From Bugula neritina (lineage: Eukaryota; Bryozoa; Gymnolaemata; Cheilostomatida; Bugulidae): DNA of 61,000 nt. The stretch's first letter is position 1, and the number at the start of each line of letters is the position of its first letter. Where the stretch lies: assembly GCA_964035545.1 (NCBI GenBank), contig OZ037773.1, positions 9,942,251 to 10,003,250 on the forward strand, written 5' to 3'. The translations under genes were made by a program, and so were the position numbers. Under the pieces are notes generated by a model. That model had not been told where the DNA came from and ran no database searches. It saw only the letters and a list, made by a program, of their open reading frames with translations. Positions 57,601 through 61,000 of the stretch are shown in pieces.

Positions 57601-57708
57601 AAATACTGCAATTAATCAATTGACCATTGAATTTTTGATAACATCTTTATTTTATTCTTTTAAGAAGTTACTTGATGATTTCCACGAAACAATACTGCTC
57701 GTTATAAA
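54699..57708. other. AT-rich spacer
   Basis: No gene was seen. 56170-56290 is low-complexity atatta. 56900-57075 holds loose repeats of tagacacct, and 57240-57345 a few ggcggtaccctatgagtg copies. Confidence 0.5.
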
Positions 57709-57714
57709 TAGTTG

Positions 57715-57832
57715 CTATAGTTGCTAGTTGACAGTTGCTAGTTGACAGTTGGTAGTTTCTAATTGACAGTTGCTAGTTGACAATTGCTAGTTGGCAGTTG
57801 CTAGTTGGCAGTTGCTAGTTGGCAGTTGCTAC
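57715..57832. repeat. 14-bp tandem repeat
   Basis: About eight copies of ttgctagttgacag, with variants ttggcag and ttggtag. Confidence 0.9.
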
Positions 57833-59510
57833 ACAACCTGAACTAAGCTCAATCACGGAAGTGACATGCTCATTCTGATTGAAGTCACTGACAGTGATGA
57901 GCATTTATCAACACAGAACCTGATGCTCAATCATTTGAGCTAGTATATATTGGATATTGTCAACACAAGTATATGTCTATTTTATTGACAAGCTAAAAAC
58001 CTAAAAACAAAAACCATCTAACTTAAGTTACACCTATTAACAGAAGTTTAAAGAGCTGTTTACACCAACATGCACAATCACGAGGTAAATTAACACTTAC
58101 AAGAATTCTGTCATTATGTTGAACATTGTATATAATCTTTATGCAGAATACAACAGCAAGGAATGCATAAATACAGCCTCACATAGCTGACTTCTCTCCA
58201 GTTTAGTTTCTACATGTATGCTGTACTGTCTCACGTAATATGTAATAGCCAACAACAAGCATTGCTACATAAATGATGCCAAGCAAAATATCGTAACCCT
58301 TTACAATTAAATTCTAACACTTTTATTATTTGATGATCAGAGTGCTTTTTCTATACCAGATGAATGGTACAGATTGTGATAGTTTTAGCATTACTGTAAC
58401 CTTATAAAATACGTAGTTATTCCTTCAAATGTTTTAATTTAGTTTTTCAATTCAACTTATACCAGCAGTAATAAGGTTCCATGTCGTTTACAGCATATAT
58501 AGTATAACAGATAAAAGTACTGCATGTTTCAGTACTTGCAATATACTTTGCTAGCACTTCATCAGCTAGATTTTATACTGCACGTGTATATGAAGTGCAA
58601 AGTGTCCATTAACAAATAGAAAAAAGATTGTTATTTTAAATGCTTAATAAAAAATAACTTGAAGTATAGTAGATCCATCAACATATTTGAAAATATTACA
58701 TTGCTTAGTTGTTTCTGATTACAAAAGCCAATAAAATCATATTTTGCTATCTAATATTTATAATACTTTACAAGTGTATTTTTATTAAGTATATAACAGC
58801 TAGAGCATTGGGACATGTCAATAATAATCTGTTTTGTTTTATAATGATACCATGTAAAGCGGGATTGTTTAAAAATGATTTAATTAAGAAAACCTTTTAT
58901 TTTCAAGCTTTCATAAATATGTACTGGATTTTTTAGTGTAGATTATTCTAGAGAAAGTGTCAGATACTTTCAGGGAGAAGACAAATCTCAATTAAACTAC
59001 TTGAATAGCATCTATTGAAAATGCTCTACATAAAGCCCATATATTCTAAGGTAATGAATTCATTAGGCATGTTCATGTTATAGACTAAAAGACATATATT
59101 AATGATGATTTAAACTTTATAGCGGCCATCCAAACAAACTAGTAAAAAAGGTGGTGTGGAATGGTCACTCAGTCTTAATTATTTTTCAACAGTGCTGTTA
59201 ATGTAAGTCTTTTGAATAACCCACTTTTTATTTTATAATATTCATAATCTTTTAAATCAATTTTGCTTATATCATGACGAATTTGCTACAGATCATAAGC
59301 TATTGAGGCTATGCTTGCATCGTTTTATTTATTCAAATATAGTAATGGGGCAGTAAACAATAGAAAAACAAAAACAGCTTTAGGCTCTGCTGCTAACAAA
59401 GAAAATGCAATTCAACAAAACATGGCTGTGTAAGAACTTATAGTCAAATCCAAATGCGTTGTCCAAATCGGGAAGGTAAAATCTGTTCAGATGAAATCAC
59501 TTTAAGTAGC
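57833..59510. other. AT-rich spacer
   Basis: Nothing beyond short chance open frames was seen. Confidence 0.45.
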
Positions 59511-60115
59511 TTAATAGCGTCCATAATCTGAAATGAAGTTAAAAGACATTGAGAGTTTACCAATTGTTGCTCGATAAAAATAAATATATAAGACGCTTGT
59601 TAACTTTAACTGCAATGCATAACAAGCAAGAGTCTAACAGAAGAACCTACGTCCACAAGATCTGTAGGGACAGTATCTGGTCTGGACACTGGATCCAACA
59701 CACCCATGGTGACCATAATTTCTACCGTAGACACAACGTCTTGATCTAGTCTGTCTCTCTCTCCTGCCACAGTGGTTGCTACATCTGGACCAGTGGGACC
59801 AATTGCCCCAAGTTCTGTACCCTAAAATGCCAAGAAATCGGTTTTTGCCATTTAATAAATTAAATAAAAAAATCACTTGAAGTAAAATAATGTTGGTAAT
59901 AGTTGTATATTAGTTAATGATAATACTTTGCTACATTAGAACTACTATATATATTATGCGTGTATTATATAATGTATATATATAGTATATATATACTAGA
60001 TTTATAAAGTTGTGCAATTTAAAATTCTGGAAACTACTTTGTGGTTATGCTTAAAACTTCGACTAAAAATGTTTATACCTTTACTCTCACATATTGCCAT
60101 CAGGTACGATAACAC

Positions 60116-60213
<98 letters not shown>

Positions 60214-60809
60214 GGTATCTCATTTATGCATTATACACCATATATCATGTAAGTTTTAACTATAACTTCCAAATACATACATTTCTATCAATTCTAAGAT
60301 TAAATGATATAACAATTTTAATGATTTAGATATAATTGAAAGTTTTTATTTAGAAAGAGCAGAAAAAAATCTCAATAATAATTTACACCTAATTTTCAAA
60401 ATAATTTCTATCAATAATGTTTGCATTGTAAACTAAAATTACCATCATGTAATGCCCTAAAGAGCTGTTTTCCTCGTCAAATATTCATTTTGATGTAAAT
60501 TTCAAAAAAGAGCAATTTTTGGACAAAAGATTTATTTCTATCACATGTTAATGCTTTTTTAAGCTTCAAGTTGAAATTGAACAAATTTCTATCATGAGTA
60601 GTAATATACGACTCATTAACGGATAAATTATTATTATGTTAACTTATAATTATATGAGTAAAAGTTAGACGACATTGCAGCACTAGCTATAGAATACTTT
60701 TGAAATGTATAGCCTAAGATCTACAGAATAAACTTACTTGATCCATGGATGACTCCACCGTGTCCCCCATGAGGAGCACCACTTCTATATCCGCCTCCAA
60801 CAATGCAGC
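59511..60809 (-). CDS. gene I: secreted single-TSP1 protein, 3' part
   Basis: Coding exons seen: 60809-60738 (linker), 59821-59651 (TSP1), 59527-59511 (TAA); the start and signal exons lie beyond the right edge. All borders are phase 1. The linker is Gly/His-rich (CIVGGGYRSGAPHGGHGG). The TSP1 has WGNWSHWSRCSNHCG, the Arg ladder, then RRC, GC, YC, SC: six Cys, the usual TSP1 number. The coding end is HYGRY. Reading through the 59651 donor (gtaggt) would give a slightly longer frame ending at 59634, but the spliced version reproduces the family's terminal YG micro-exon, so I prefer it. There is no second TSP1 module. Confidence 0.72.
60119..60211. repeat. (AT)n microsatellite
   Basis: About 93 bp of AT dinucleotides inside the intron of gene I. 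Confidence 0.97.
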
Positions 60810-61000
60810 CTAAGGAAAGCAAAGACTATTTATAATATCATATCTCTTTATTAAAAGAGTGAATTATACATCTAGCAACTTCCATGAGTAGCATCGCCCT
60901 ACAGATTTGTAGTCCTCTAGCTGCTTTACTGTTCTTAAAATGTAAAACCAGCAAAAAAAGAATCTATATAATTGTTCAAGAGATGTATATCTGATGTATA

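Overview
The window looks like AT-rich nuclear DNA of an early-branching animal. A demosponge is my best guess and a cnidarian the main alternative. The grounds are spliceosomal GT-AG introns, small secreted thrombospondin type-1 (TSP1) proteins, a collagen-like type II membrane protein, tRNA-derived SINEs and many simple repeats. There is no rRNA, CRISPR array or operon. Most genes are cut into small exons, so I rebuilt them by following splice sites and reading phase; no transcript data back the models.

Layout. 291-4513 (+) is a membrane-anchored coiled-coil/collagen-like gene whose first exon(s) probably lie outside the window. 7.9-8.5 kb holds an orphan exon of the TSP1 family joined to an inverted intron piece. 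9.4-34.7 kb holds five related TSP1 genes, here called C (-), A (+), B (+), D (-) and E (-). C and A are head to head inside a large inverted duplication. A and B are a tandem duplication about 6.4 kb apart. D and E form a second tandem pair about 5 kb apart, have lost one intron, and E is broken by a 1-base deletion. 37.2-41.1 kb (gene H, -) and 47.7-51.3 kb (gene G, -) encode larger secreted proteins with the same exon plan, but with a huge His-Ala-Pro repeat inserted before the TSP1 pair. Between them gene F (-, 44.1-46.0 kb) is a small cysteine-rich secreted protein that looks like a mosaic of the two subfamilies. 59.5-60.8 kb (gene I, -) is the 3' part of a single-TSP1 member running off the right end. 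The rest is AT-rich spacer with microsatellites, minisatellites and SINEs.

Common design. All secreted genes start with a 4-nt coding piece (ATGG or ATGT), then a 42-nt signal-peptide exon (41 nt in broken E), a linker exon of variable length, one or two TSP1-type exons, and a 17- or 26-nt terminal coding piece. Every intron is phase 1, so any exon can be duplicated, lost or swapped without breaking the frame. Genes A-F share a TATA promoter block, suggesting co-expression; the products are probably exported to the extracellular matrix or surface mucus. Their function is not known from sequence.
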